NCBI GenBank assembly: GCA_050084985.1
Contig: JBITNC010000002.1
Location: 26,350,001-26,414,000, forward strand
Direction: 5' to 3'
Source: Nageia nagi
Taxonomy: Eukaryota; Pinophyta
Length of the DNA stretch: 64,000 nucleotides
The position numbers were made by a program, and so were the translations under genes. Every line of letters begins with the position of its first letter. The first letter of the stretch is position 1. Shown here in pieces: positions 47,761 through 60,022 of this stretch. The notes under the pieces were generated by a model. The model ran no database searches, had not been told where the DNA came from, and saw nothing but the letters and a program-made list of their open reading frames with translations.

Positions 47761-49149
47761 CAATGCCCCCGTTTCTATGTCATGCGATACATTTGGTAGG
47801 CTTAGACCACCCAAGTGAAGGGGAGTCCCTCATGATTGGACGAAGGTTACAAATTACTAGCCATGAGTATCCCTTTTTGGATATTGCCACCTCTTCCCTA
47901 GCCCTCCTCAATGCATAGACCTATAGTCTGTTGGGATGCTTTTCTTTCCCACGTAGGACACTCTGAATATCACAGGCGGAACTTAGGAGATCCCAAGCAA
48001 CATAGTTGGGAATGCGTTACCAATTCCCCCGATCGAAAAGAACTGTGTACCTCCAAGGCTCTTTGTCGAAACACCCTGCCTAGCGACCCCAATGTCGTGA
48101 TGTTGTAAGGTTTGTTCACCCGATGTGTTTTCTGAATAGGGATAGATAAATTAAAAAAAAGGTGCGGTATCCCTCTTTGGAATCAGCCTCAATGGAATGG
48201 AATGAGAGGTATGTAGTCTGTTAACCAACGATGTTTTATTTTTTGATGTATAGAGTTTGTTCGAAACTTTTGTGTGTGGATTTAACGATCATATTTAGTA
48301 TGAAAGCATAAAGAAAGCGTAAAGGCAATACTGTAAAAGGTGAAGGACGCCACCTTGGAGAAAGAAGGGATACTTGGTCAGGTATGAGGTTGAGGTTCAC
48401 TAATGAGAAAGTGTCTAAAAGTTGATCTCTTCCGAATCGGTTAAAGACTCTTCATCCAATTCATCCAACCTTGCAAGCAAACAACTTAACGTTCGAATTG
48501 CTTCAAAGAGGAGAGGGGAGGAACATCAAATGGGTGGAAACAGAAAGTTTCAACTTGGGTGGATCACAGTTTTGGATGAAGGGCTTAAAAAGATGTTATA
48601 GAAGTAGAAATCTGACATAGAATACCCACTCAACTTGCCTGTTAAGGATCGAGCAACAAGCATAGGTAGGCTTCAAGCACTTTTAAAGTTTTTCAGAGAT
48701 AACTTCCCTAAAGCTCGTGAGCTTTCAAAGGAATAAAACGAAAGTACAGAAACCCACTATGAGTGGCCTCAAAGAATCAACCAATAACACCAATGTGAAA
48801 AATTTCAAACTCAAGTCTTTGCTTTAACCACTTTGTATTAATTTGAAAAAGAGTTGTGCAAGGATACATCAATTTGCTACTCTCTTACAAAAGTTCTCTT
48901 CAAGCTTTAAGTGTTTTGCTTCAAAATGAACTCCTTACAAAAATGAGACCCTTGGTCTCTTACTTATAGACTTTGGAAACCCTAAAAGTGACTTTTCAAA
49001 CCCTAAAAATGAGTTTCAAAACCCTAACCCTAATTGCAAATTTCAAAGCTAATTAAAAATGCTAAATAGAGATTACAATTGGACTTAGTGGAAATCCACT
49101 AAGTTGGCCAAATATTTAGCTTACATATCAAAAACTTGCCAAAATAGAC
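47761..49149. other. Unassigned stretch between LINE-2 and the unknown ORF block
   Basis: Only short frames. 48840-49130 has a TATA-like TTATAGAC region, an inverted GAGACC..GGTCTC and several CCCTAAA-like words, as can occur in LTRs. It could be the 3' LTR of the minus-strand element that carries the 49150-51229 frames, but no LTR ends or partner could be proven. Confidence 0.35.
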
Positions 49150-51229
49150 CCCTTTCTATTCTAGCGATTGTGGGAAGATGACTAGCACAGTTGTGGCGAT
49201 TTTGGTTTCAAAATCATCTCCCATGAACGCTTCTACGTTCCTGATGGCACGATGGATTGTCTGGAGGGCTCCTTTGTTTGATAGCAGGTGCTCCAGGATG
49301 GCTTTATTGGTTTCGACCATTTCTTTGCTCCAATCAGCCAATCTCATCCCTCATGTTATCTGTTTTCCAATTTTCAGGCTATGTGGATCCTTGGAACATA
49401 TCTACTCTACAATAGTGGCATGGATCATTGTCATCACTGTCATATACTCCTTAATGTTGTCGTTTTTCTCAAACAAGGGTACCTGGAATTTGTATTCCCT
49501 TGCCTGTTCACTATTGACGGCTTTGAGTTGGGTTCTGGTGCATATGAAGTCGATGGACTTGGCTTTGATATAGAACAAGTAATCATACAATTGGAACCAA
49601 TCTATGCAAAAATCCAACACAAAAGGATGATGGGTTGCCCTTCTCCGTAGGTCTAGCATTGTAGGGTACCCGTTCTTCCATCTGATGATCAATTGGTCTA
49701 TTTTCTCCGCCTAAGAATGCGACCCCTCCTCCTCAATATAAAAATTTACCACGCTTGAGTGGAGTGCTTTGATGGCCTCAATAAGGTTCTTGGTCCATCC
49801 TTGTTTCAAGGCAGTGATTCCAATGTTTAAGTCAACCTGCTTTTTGATGTCTTCAACTGTCAAATTAGCAACCCTGACTTCTTTGTCGATTATTTCTTGC
49901 TTCACCACTATCTTCTTCAGCTCCCAGTTCTCTAACTTCAATAACGTCTCGGATTCCCTCAATGCCCATGCATTTGTGATGATGTTGTGATCCATTCCCA
50001 ATGGGCCAACAATCTCTACAGGGGCCTCTTTTGTCTCGACAATGAAGGCAAACTTTCTAGTACCAACCTTGTTTTTCCTTGAGTAGAGCTTGTCCTTGTA
50101 GGTGACTTTTCCTACAATGGTGATAAGAGTATCAATCTGCTGAAGTTCCTCATTTTCATCTTCAGAATCTTCTCCTTTGCAGGGATGATTTGAACTCAAA
50201 TTGGCCATCACTACAGCCATGTTGAAGCAGGGTTCCATAGGTTGTTTTCCATAGGGAACCATCTCTTCGTCTTCAATGATCTCGATATCATGCTCTACTT
50301 GCCTTCTTTTTCTCCTCTATTCTTCATTTTCTCCCTCATCCTTTTGATTTCCATCGTCTCCCTTTGTAATGAACAAAGAACCGCGGGTAGTTTTCCCACA
50401 ATGGGTGTGTGGGGTCGTATAGATACTTAGTATTGGCAATTGAGGTTACCCTCTCCCTACCGTGAAGGAGTAGATAAACCAAGTAGGAGTTCATGTAGAA
50501 TTTCTTGCTCTTCTAGACATTTTTCAATTGTTGAGCCAAGCAATCACTAATTACTCTGCTCCACCTTACGCCTCTACCAATGCTGATCAGCTCTATAAAC
50601 CCTGCGAATTCTAGCCGGAATTTGGTGTCGTCTTTCTATCCGATTACTCTGGAAAGCATCAATATTAGTCTGAAGAGTACAGGATAGAACTCTCCTCTGT
50701 TTGGCACTACTAAGGCTCTCCCTATGAGGTGCTTACGATTATCAGCCAACCAATCTCTGATCACATCAGCTGGAGGCTTCAGACTTTTGTAGAACCTTAA
50801 GGAGTCTTGTACTCTGTATGATTGGCCTTCGTTTTTCCAAGCGAAAGCGTTCTCTATTCCTTCCTCAGAGAAGTCCATGATTACTTCGTTCCTTCTATTG
50901 AGAAGTCTCCGATTTCTGACATCACAATGCTTTCCTAGCTTGTAACATAGCTCAGGGAAGGGGGTGGCGAATGGCACCATAGAAGCTGTTACTAGTAAGG
51001 AGGTTTTCAAAGTGTCCTTTACTAGCGAAGCTGGATCCAATACTTGGATTTTCATTAGAGTTTTTATTGGATCGAGGGAGTTACAATTTGTGTCCCCGAT
51101 CTCACTTAGTTGGTCTATGATTCTTGCGGCAGGCATCGCTGGCTCTGTTGTGTGTTCAAGCGTGATCAGACTGTCCATTGTAAGCCCTCTTTGCTTCCGA
51201 TCTTTGATGTTCTGAGCAGCTAACGCCAT
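49150..51229 (-). pseudogene. Unidentified long ORF block, probably retroelement-encoded
   Basis: Three consecutive open pieces on the minus strand: 51229-50636 (197 codons, starting MALAAQNIKDRKQRG), 50262-49711 (183 codons, acidic, including CKGEDSEDENEELQQ), and 49692-49402 (96 codons). The stretch between 50636 and 50262 continues protein-like in shifted frames (TKYLYDPTHPLWENYPRFFV). Together this was a protein of about 650-690 residues with a C-terminal helical region. I recognise no domain. AT-rich, array-bearing DNA on the right and an LTR-like stretch on the left suggest a gypsy-associated ORF, perhaps analogous to the one at 1-3100. It could also be a decayed host gene. Confidence 0.45.
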
Positions 51230-52160
51230 TGTGTCCCTATCTAAGAGGACAACAAGAGTTAGAAGAGTCCTGGAAAGCTTAAGGCACTTTCTAGGCAGGC
51301 AAAAAGAGGTTTCTGAAGAATTTGAATTTTTTGACGTTTTTCATTCTAAGCGTGCCATCATTGAAAAGTGTCATAATTTGCAATTTTCAAGGCCTTCTGG
51401 GTGAGTTTGAGATGACACAAAGGTAGCTGCCTCAAAGGGGAATGCCTTGGCAAAAAAAATGATGATTGGAGAACTTTGAAGTCTTTCTCAAAAAAGTTGA
51501 CTTTTTCAACAGGAAAAAGTGGTGAAATTTGGCAAATGGTGCCGGAATCAAATTCTAACACCTTAGATGGATGGGGAATGAATGGGAAAGGTATTTTAGA
51601 CTTCGAAATGGCCAAAACGGACTTTAGAAACAATTTTTGGAGTTTTCTACAAAAAAATGGATTTTTTTGAAAAAAAATTCAAGAAATGAGGATTTTGGAC
51701 ACTCAGATCTTGGATCTTATAAATTTTTTTGTGTTTTTTAGCTGAAAATAAAAGTTGATCACATGGATAAAGGGTATCCTAAAAAGTGATCAAACTTGAA
51801 ATCTGAAAAAATAAATTTTCAAGTGTTTGAGGGTTTGAAAAATGGGTTTTTGTGAGAAAAATCCTCAAAACTTGGAAAAATGGAGTTCATGTGGATGGAA
51901 GATGCTTGGATTTCGAATTTTAATGGAATTTGGGTAAATGGCCAAGATACTAAGTGTTTGAAAACTCCTCCAAGGTTAGAAAAATGGCTTCTTTTCTCAC
52001 TTGGCTCTCAAATTCTCAAAAATTTGGGCAACATAAGGGTGCAAAAATGAGAGGTCAGCAAAATGGAGGGGGTATGGTCATATTTATAGACTCAAGGGGG
52101 TCAAAAGTGCCACATGTCACTTCCATATTAACCCTATGATGTAAAGGTTGAGGAAGGAAA
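51230..52160. other. AT-rich stretch with repeated TTTTTGA/GAAAATT words
   Basis: No real gene. Its style is like the array at 54640-56190. A TATA-like TCTATAAATATGACC lies at about 52095-52081 on the minus strand. It may be LTR or leader sequence of the element to its left. Confidence 0.35.
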
Positions 52161-52167
52161 TGCTCAC

Positions 52168-54004
52168 ATGTTAAGTAACTACAATGATCATCCTATGTAT
52201 GAAGAAATAGAAGAGAAGCAATCTCCACCAACTTCACCTAAATCATCACCATCAATTTCTCCAAAAACTTCACCACCAACTTCACCTAAGGGATCACCTC
52301 AAGCAACACATAAATCTTCACCCCCAAGTTTACCAAAAGCCTCTAGAAAACATTTTCAGCTAAATCATACAAACCAACAAATCATTGAAGATATTAATTT
52401 GGGAGTTCAAACAAGAAGAAAAGTTGCCCAAAATCAAGAACACATAAATTATGTTTTATTATCTCATTTTGAACCCAAGAATATTATAGAAGTAAGTAAA
52501 GATAAAAATTGGGTAAAAGCAATGGAAAAGGAGCTAAATCAAATTGAAAGGAATAAAACATGGGAGCTTGTCCCTAGACCTACAAACAAGAATGTCATTG
52601 GTACCAAGTGGGTATTCAGGAACAAATTGAATGAAGAAGGTACAGTTGTGAGAAACAAGGCAAGATTAGTTTGCAAGGGCTATGCATAAATTGAAGGTGT
52701 TGAATTTGAAGAAATTTTTTCTCTAATATCTAGATTAGAAGCTATTAGAATCTTCCTTGCTCTAGCTATTTTCAAGAATTTTAAAGTATATCAAATGGAT
52801 GTTAAATCAGCATTTCTAAATGGAAAGTTAGAAGATGAAGTATATGTTGAGCAACCAAATGGATTTATGCTAGGAGATGATCCAAATCTAGTCTGTAGAC
52901 TTAAGAAAGCTCTATGTGGCCTAAAATAAGCACCAAGGGCATGGTATGCAAGGTTGGATAGTTATATTCTTTAGCAAGGATTCAAGAAAGGTATGGTGAA
53001 TAGTAACCTATATGTTAGAACTGAAAATGATAATTAGCTTGTCATTATTTTCTATCTAGATGATATCATTTTTGGTGGTTGCAAAAATGAAATATGCAAA
53101 GAATTTTTTGATCAAATATAAACTGAATTTGAAATGTCTATGGTGGGTGAGTTATCATACTTTTTGGGCTTGCAAATAAATCAATTAAATAGGGGCATAT
53201 TTATCTCTCAAATCAAGTATGTGAAGGAAATGTTAAAGAAGTTTAAAATGGAAGACAACAAACATGTGAGAACTCCTATGGTGACTAGTTGTAAATTGAG
53301 AAAAGAGGATAATTCTCCTCTTATTGATCAAATTCTTTATAGATAAATTATTGGTGGTTTACTATACTTAACTACATCTAGGCCAGATATATTGCAAGTA
53401 GTGTGCATGGTTGCCATATTTCAAGCAACCCCCAAAGAAACTCATGTTATAGCAGTAAAATAGATTTTTAAATATCTCAAAGGGACTATGGAGTATGAGT
53501 TATGGTATCCCAAAGGTAAAACTTTCACTCTAATTACTTATTTAGATGTAGATTGGGTAGGATGTGTAGATGGTAGAAAAAGTACAAGTGGTGGTGCATT
53601 CTTTTTGGGTGATAATATTGTATCATGGCATAGTAAAAAGTAAGATTCAGTGTCATTATTTATAGCTAAAGTTGAATACATTGCATCAGTATCCTATTTT
53701 AAACAAGTTCTATGGATGAAACAAACACAAAGATTTAGGAATCAATGTCAATGAGCCCATTCCTATCATGTGTGATAATACTAATGCTATCAATATCTCA
53801 AAGAATCCTATTATGCATTCAAGAACAAAACATATAGCAATTTGGTATGACTTTCTTAAAGAAAAAGTTGTTGAAGGAGAAGTGAAAATGGAGTTTGTGC
53901 CCACAACAAAATAAGTAGATGATATCTTTACCAAACCTTTTCCCAAGGATGTTTTTGAATATCTGAGACAAAAATTGGGAGAGGTTACACTTACCAAACA
54001 CTAG
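52168..54004 (+). pseudogene. copia-4: RT and RNase H fragment on the plus strand
   Basis: Begins in the integrase-RT linker with repeats of the form SPPTSPKxSP. RT follows: NWVKAMEKELNQIERNKTWE, GTKWVFRNKLNEEG, VYQMDVKSAFLNGKLEDEVY, and YLDDIIFGG at about 53050. RNase H follows with TSRPDILQVVCMV and VDWVGCVDGRKSTSGGAFF, then MCDNTNAINISKNPIMHSRT and DDIFTKPF. In-frame stops are at 52687, 52927, 52972, 53035, 53119, 53344, 53461, 53641 and 53912, all TAA or TAG, and a frameshift lies near 53725-53735. The natural stop is TAG at 54002. Gag, protease and most of integrase are absent. Confidence 0.9.
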
Positions 54005-54027
54005 ATAGCTACTGGTTGCACATTCTC

Positions 54028-54035
54028 AAGGGGAG
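54028..54035 (+). promoter_or_regulatory. copia-4 polypurine tract
   Basis: AAGGGGAG shortly after the pol stop, in the setting ATTCTCAAGGGGAGTA that precedes the 3' LTR in related elements. The LTR start itself is not clear. Confidence 0.55.
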
Positions 54036-54640
54036 TAATTTCTACTTTCTATCTTTTGCTCCTATGTATGTTGTCTTTTATTTATGATAATGATCTTGAT
54101 AATGGTGTCAAACCAATACAATAGCTGAAATGCCACAAATGCAGATCCAAGCTCACAAAAATGCCACAAATTGGCCAGATCTGAAAATGATGCAACAGAA
54201 TGAGGCTAGGCTCCCATGCAAGGCCTCCAACCCTCAAGATCTCTCCAAGAAATCGCTACCTCCAACTCTAGATGTGCAAGCATCCCCAAGATTGAAGCCC
54301 ATAACTCCTAAAGTCTCCCAAGCAATAGCTACCTTTAGCTCTAGGTGTACAAACACCCCCAAGACTAAGGCCCACAACCCTTGAGATCCAAATATGCATG
54401 AACACGTGCACACTTGGGTTGAGAAAGGAATCTCCTTCACTCAAAAATAATAAAATAGATGATCCACAAGCTTACTCAAATGGGATGCCCACTTCCCTTT
54501 TATAAGCTCATACTCTAATTTGGAGTTGACATCTCCCAACCCTAAAATCACTTAAAATGCCCTATTACAAAATAAAAATATAAAACATAAATAAACACAA
54601 CTTAAGTTATGTCTCCTAGTCACATGAACTCCTTTTTCAC
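54036..54640. other. Possible copia-4 3' end and unassigned flank
   Basis: No gene. It may begin with the copia-4 3' LTR, but no TG..CA ends could be fixed. A short CTCCAACTCTAG / CTTTAGCTCTAG direct repeat occurs at about 54260-54345. Confidence 0.35.
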
Positions 54641-56190
54641 TTTTATAATTAAGTGTAGGAGACATTTACAAAAAATATTTATTTTTGGTACATTACAGAA
54701 AAATCCAAATTTTTTGAGTTTTCTCAGCCCTTAGATCCTTTTTGAATGCAAAAAGGTGGTTATTGGGAGTTTGTGTGAGCCAAATTGCACAAATGATAGA
54801 TCAAAATGGTGTAGAATCACACCATCTACCTCATAGAAGTGAAAATTTGCAATTTTGGGCACTTTTAGGGATCAAGAAGGCTAGGCGCAGATTTTAGGAT
54901 GTTTAGGCAAGTTTTGAAAAATGAAAAAATGAGGGATAACTTGCAAAACCAGCTCCTATGTTTTATGGGGCAAAATTTAGTTTTGGATCAAATTTGCAAG
55001 AGGCAAAGATGAGTGCATTTGGATTTTGAACCCTAACTTTCTTTCCAATTTTGTTTTTGGGATTTTTGAAATTTCTTGGAAAATTTTGGAGCTCTACCAT
55101 TGGCTGATCCAAATTTTGGGATTAGGAGGGAGTAGATCAACCTTTTTCCAAAAACTTAAAACATGAAAGAGATGCAAAATTGGATTTCCCATACTCCTAG
55201 GATCAAAAATTTTGATTTTTGAGCAAAAATGAGGGCTTGCAAGCTAGGTGCGGATTTTAGGGGCTTTGGCATGTTTTTTGGAAATTTACAAAATGGGGGA
55301 AGCAAGCCAAAACTGCTGCCTAGCTTTTTGAGGGGGTAAACTTGGTTTTTTTGCAATATTGCAAGAGGCAATGTTGATCTCCTTTGAATTTTGCATCCTA
55401 ACTCACTTTCCTTTTTTGATTTGACCAATTTTGGAAAATTTTAAGAAAATTTGGAGCCCTCTCATCAGTCAATCAAAATTTGATGATTTGTGGAGGAAGA
55501 TTTCATGTTTTTAGGAAAGTCAAATCATCAAACTTGTGTGGAATCTCATCCTACACCCCATCAAGGTTAAAATTTTCAATTTTTTTCAAATTTGGGGCTC
55601 AAGAAGGGTAGGCGCAGGTTTTGAGGCATTTAAGCCATTTTCCAAATTTTGGAATTTGAGGGAAACAAGGCAAAACAAGCGCCTAGCTTTAGGAGGGTCA
55701 AAATTTGCTCAATTTCGAAAATTCCAAGAGGAAAGGTGCCTAATTTTTGATTTGCCACCCTACCTCACTCTTAAATTTTCATTTTGATTTTTTTGGGAAT
55801 TTTGGAAATCTTAGAGCATTCTCATTGGCTGTCCTTTTGCTCATTTTCCTGTTTTTCTCACTTTCGGTGGTGCAAAACTCGTCAAAATGGCGAACTTGAA
55901 AGACTAATTTGATGTAGAATCACAATCCCACACTCTTGAGCTAAAAAATTGCCATTTTGGATCAATCTGGGCCTCCCAATAGGTAGGCGTAGGTTTTGAG
56001 GGGAATAGGCTATTTTTCAAAATTTACTGAGGGAAAACTTGCAAAACTCCCCCCTAACTTTTCAAGGGTCAAAATTTTTTTCGAAATTTCCAAAAGCAGA
56101 GTGGCCTTAATTTGTCATTTGGCACCACACCTCTCTCTCGGATTTTCATTCTGAGCACTTTGGAAAAAACTCAATTTTCGGACTCAAATC
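54640..56190. repeat. Degenerate ~365-bp tandem array, four units
   Basis: The landmark (G/C)TAGGCGCAG or a variant recurs at 54881, 55244, 55608 and 55983 (spacings 363, 364, 375). Each is followed by TTTTAGG or TTTTGAGG, then GGGAAA..GCAAAAC, CCTA(G/A)CTTTT, CAAGAGGCAA or a variant, and a CTCATTGGCTG-like word. Units are diverged but colinear over their full length. They encode nothing visible. Arrays of this size are known in untranslated or LTR parts of large plant gypsy elements. Confidence 0.85.
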
Positions 56191-56279
56191 GAAGCTTTTC
56201 AGAGGCCAAAATGCTCATTTCTTGATCCTGGCCCACAACGGCACTCAAACTCATTTTTCTCATTCATCCCAAGCTATAC

Positions 56280-56860
56280 TATACATTCTTGACCTTCTCC
56301 ATCTTTTATGGGCCCATATGGTGCATTTCTGACCATTTCCGACATTTTCAAGATCTAAGGATGAATTTCGACCATTTTCGGCTTTTACGGACATTTCCGA
56401 GTTCGAACGGTGAGAAAACAGTCATTTCCGATATTTCGAGCTCAAAGTCTATATTTTCGACCTTTTCGGACTCACGATATGCAAAAACACTCATTTTCGA
56501 GCTTTCCAAGCATTTCCAAGCACTTTGAGCTCAAACTTACATTTTTGGTCATTTCCGAGCTTTCCGGATTCAAATCGTGCAAAAACGCACATTTTTAGCA
56601 TAGTGAACACTTTCAAGCTCAAAATTGACCAAACACGCTTTTCCATGCTACTGACCATTTTCTGCCTCTTTGGGCTCAAAATTGACAAAAATGCGCTTCT
56701 TGGCTGTAGATACCCTTTTTGGGCTCAATTTGTACAAAACGTACATTTTCGTCATCTTAACTGTATCCACTACTCCCGGGCTCAAACTCGACAAAAAACG
56801 CACCTTGTCATCTTGGCACCTTTGTTGCCCAAACTTGCCAAAACGCCTTTTATACCTTGA
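56280..56860. repeat. Degenerate ~50-bp array (GGGCTCAAA..GACAAAAACGC)
   Basis: Variants of GGGCTCAAAATTGACAAAAA followed by a CGC-type word recur at about 56438, 56468, 56526, 56568, 56615, 56672, 56721 and 56778. Spacing is 30-60, mostly near 50. The array abuts the 365-bp array and is richer in CpG than its surroundings. Overlapping small frames on both strands are by-products. Confidence 0.65.
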
Positions 56861-57166
56861 TGGCCATTCACTCAAAACTCCATTGTCTAGTTGTCGCAAT
56901 CCACAACTCCGTTTTTTGAGACACTACTCGAGACCGACCCCTGACTTGGCCATTGGCTGAACTGAACTGTTTCCATGACTCCAGGGCATGCTCAAGAATT
57001 GTTTGATCAATTCGCCATTCTGGGTATCCATATCGGTCGTAAGTTGATCATGCCCAGGCAATGTTGCTCATTGCCGTTTGAAAAAATTGGGTCCCCAAGA
57101 TGCCGTTTGAAAAAATTAGGTCCCCAAAATGTTGTATCTTGGGGTGTGTTGTGCAGGCACAACATA
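56861..57166. other. Flank before copia-2, with a 29-bp direct repeat
   Basis: No gene. TGCCGTTTGAAAAAATT(G/A)GGTCCCC occurs twice in tandem at 57072 and 57101. The last five bases before the LTR are ACATA; the matching copy would lie outside the window. Confidence 0.6.
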
Positions 57167-57665
57167 TGAGAGAATTGAACTATAACATGAACAATCCTAA
57201 ACTACCAAGATCACATGAAAGCTTTCAATTCACATCTAACTATCACACAAAAAACAATCTCACAAAGATAACAAAGATGTAAGTGGTTCCTCTAACTAAG
57301 AGTACATCCACTAACTAGATCTCTCTTCTTCACAAATATGAACTCTTACAATCCTCCTAATCTCCCAACTCCTAAACACTATCCTTTAGCACAACTTTAC
57401 TCGACAATAAATGTTATCACGAAGAGGGAACCTTCTATTTATAAGCCAAAATCCCTCTTTGGATCACCCTTTTATCCAGTGTACAAAAGCATGACATGCA
57501 CATCCTTTTACCTAAGGGACATGCTCATGACATGAAATGTAGGTCAAGTTACATTATCATATTCAATTAAATACTTAAGGTATCAAATGATACCCTTGAG
57601 TATTAGTGAATTTACATAGAAGATTATTACATAACCTTTACAATAATGCATTATACATTCCAACA
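57167..57665 (-). repeat. copia-2 left (3') LTR, 499 bp
   Basis: TGAGAGAATTGAAC to CATTCCAACA on the plus strand, colinear with 20577-21077. TATA block at 57435-57444. Confidence 0.93.
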
Positions 57666-57675
57666 CTCCCCCTTA
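57666..57675 (-). promoter_or_regulatory. copia-2 polypurine tract
   Basis: TAAGGGGGAG in element sense, directly before the LTR start TGTTGG. It primes plus-strand synthesis. It is the part that copia-1 lost. Confidence 0.8.
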
Positions 57676-58369
57676 ATGCAATATTGGGATAGAGCGACTA
57701 AGAGAGAAGAAAGAGATAGTAAAAGAGTTCTCCAAACAGATACAATGGAGATGAGAACTTTTTACATATTTGTGAAGTAAGAAAGATCTAATTTGAGACA
57801 CACTATTTTGCTAAATACAATCGTTAACCACAACCGGTTTCAATGTACATGAAGTAGTCATCCAACTGAAAGTCATGAAGAGTCTCCAAAAGCCTGCATA
57901 CCTGAAGTAAGTAACCTGCAATCTCAAAGGAACCTGCAAGTCATAAGCAGCTCAAATAACAGGATCAATTAGATGCAACACATTCATCTCATCAAAGATA
58001 GATGAATCACACAAATGCTATCATGAACTGATCAATGGTGCACTATAAGTCATCACGAAGATGCCATGCCAAAAACTCAGTCACCTGCTATATATAAAAC
58101 ATGTGTTGATTATCATTACAAAATAGAGCATGCACATACAAGTTCCTCACATATGGATAACTGAACAATGCCAAAAGACACATAAGAGTTCCTCACACAT
58201 GGATAACTGAACAATGCTAGATTGGCCAATCTTTTGCTTTTAAAATTTTGTACAAGTTCCTCACACAGCGAACTTACCACGAGGTGTACAACAAAATCAA
58301 CACGATACAACACAAAATCCTCCTAAAGGTGAAGTTGTCATCACAAACATGAATTCAACACCCAAGAAT

Positions 58370-59960
58370 TCAAACTTCACTTCCCCTTAAGGGCAACTTC
58401 ACCAACCCGATAGCATCCTTAAGCTTACAGAACTGAGCTTCTAGGAGAGGCTTGGTGAACAAATCAGCAGAGTTCAAGGTGGATGGACAATACTCCAGGT
58501 GTATGATGCCATCAAGAACCTTCTCCCTGATGAAATGGGCATGGATTTCCACATGTTTTGTTCTCTGATGGAACACAGAATTCTTAACCAAAGAAATAGC
58601 CGACTGATTGTCTGAAGAAATCAAAAATGAACCGCCTTACTCATATCCAATTTCTTTCAGAAAATGCCTTAACCAAATGGCTTCCTGGACTGCAACAAAC
58701 ATGGCACGGTATTCAACTTCTATGGTGGAAAGAGAAATAGTAGGCTGCTTCTTGAAAGCTCAAGAGATAGCATCTGACCCAATGCTAAACACATACGCAG
58801 AGGTTGATTTCCTGTTATCTCTATCTCCCATATAGTCAAAATCTGAGAATCTAGAGAAAACAAACGAGGGCAACTTGGAATATTTGGGAGCAAGATCCTT
58901 AGTCCCTGCAACATACCTCAAAATTTGCTTAACAACATTGAGGTGCTCAACATATGGTTTCTGCATGAATTGTGCCATTAGCTTCACTGCAAAGGCAATA
59001 TCTAGCCTAGAAATAGTCAAATACAAAAGACTACCAATTAATTACCTGTAAGCTGTAGCATCAGCTAACTGAGAGTTGAAGCTCAGAGAAACAGTGATTC
59101 CATGAGAGACTGGGATCACAACATATCTACACTACTCCATTCCAAACATCTACAAGATGTCTGATATGTACATAGATTGACTGAAATAAGTACAATCCTT
59201 GTATTGATACACTTGCATTCCAAGATAATAGTGCAAGAGACCAAGATCAATCATTTCAAACGTTGCCTTAAGTTTGAATATGCACTCTTGAATGATTTCA
59301 TCATTATTCCCAGTTACTAGAAGATCATCCACATAAACAAGAATCAAGACCACATCTTTCCCTTGATTGAGCACATATAGATTGGAGTTAGAAAAACACT
59401 TGGAGAAACCAATGTCTGCAAAGTAACCTGAAATCTTTTTGTACCAGGCTCGAAATGCTTGCTTAAGTCCATACAATGACTTCTTTAGCTTGCACACAAA
59501 GGACTCCTTGCCTTCCACAATACTCTTTTGGTTGATTCATGAAGATTTTCACATCTAAGTCACCATTGAAAAATGTACTCTTGACATCAAGTTGAAAAAC
59601 TTTCCATCTTTAAGCTGCAGAAAGAGCAAGGATAATCCTGATAGTAGGCATCTTTGCCATGGAAGCAAATGTTTCCTCATAATTTACACCATATTTCTGA
59701 GCAAAACCTTTAGCTACTAACCTTGCCTTATATTTCTCAATATCTCCAACTAAATTGAAGTTGATCTTGTAGATCCACTTATTGCCAATCACATTTTTCT
59801 CATTGAGATAAGGAACCAAGTCCCAAGTTTTATTTTTCCTAAGCACCTTATACTCCACTTTCATGGCTTTTATCCAGCACTCGTGCTTTGAAGCTTCTTT
59901 GAAGGATGAGGGCTCATGTTTGTTGTCAATCTTAGCAAATAAAGATTTATTCAAAGTCAT
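58370..59960 (-). pseudogene. copia-2 reverse transcriptase and RNase H
   Basis: RT: TWDLVPYLNEKNVIGNKWIY and YKARLVAKGFAQKYGVNYEE (59960-59610), then KKSLYGLKQAFRAWYKKI, LILVYVDDLLVTGNND with YVDD intact, and HYYLGMQVYQYKDCTYF (59518-59150). RNase H: TISRLDIAFAVKLMAQFMQK, GDRDNRKSTSAYVF, then MISSDNQSAISLVKNSVFHQ and NSADLFTKPLLEAQF near the end (58624-58370). Frames break near 59600-59520, 59150-59030 and 58760-58625. Confidence 0.9.
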
Positions 59961-60022
59961 GCTCCTTGTTACCCTTTGAGTTGGAGAGTTTTGTTTATGA
60001 GGTGACTTGACTAGATCAATAT

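Noticed and set aside
48960-49040. Several CCCTAA-like words, resembling interstitial telomere repeats
   Set aside because: Only about four imperfect copies, spaced irregularly and mixed with other sequence; such words also occur in plant promoters and LTRs.
52168-54004. TAA/TAG read as Gln, suggesting an alternative genetic code
   Set aside because: The FGAMS exons use the standard code and end in a normal stop; copia-1 has CAG where copia-2 has TAG, so C-to-T decay explains it.
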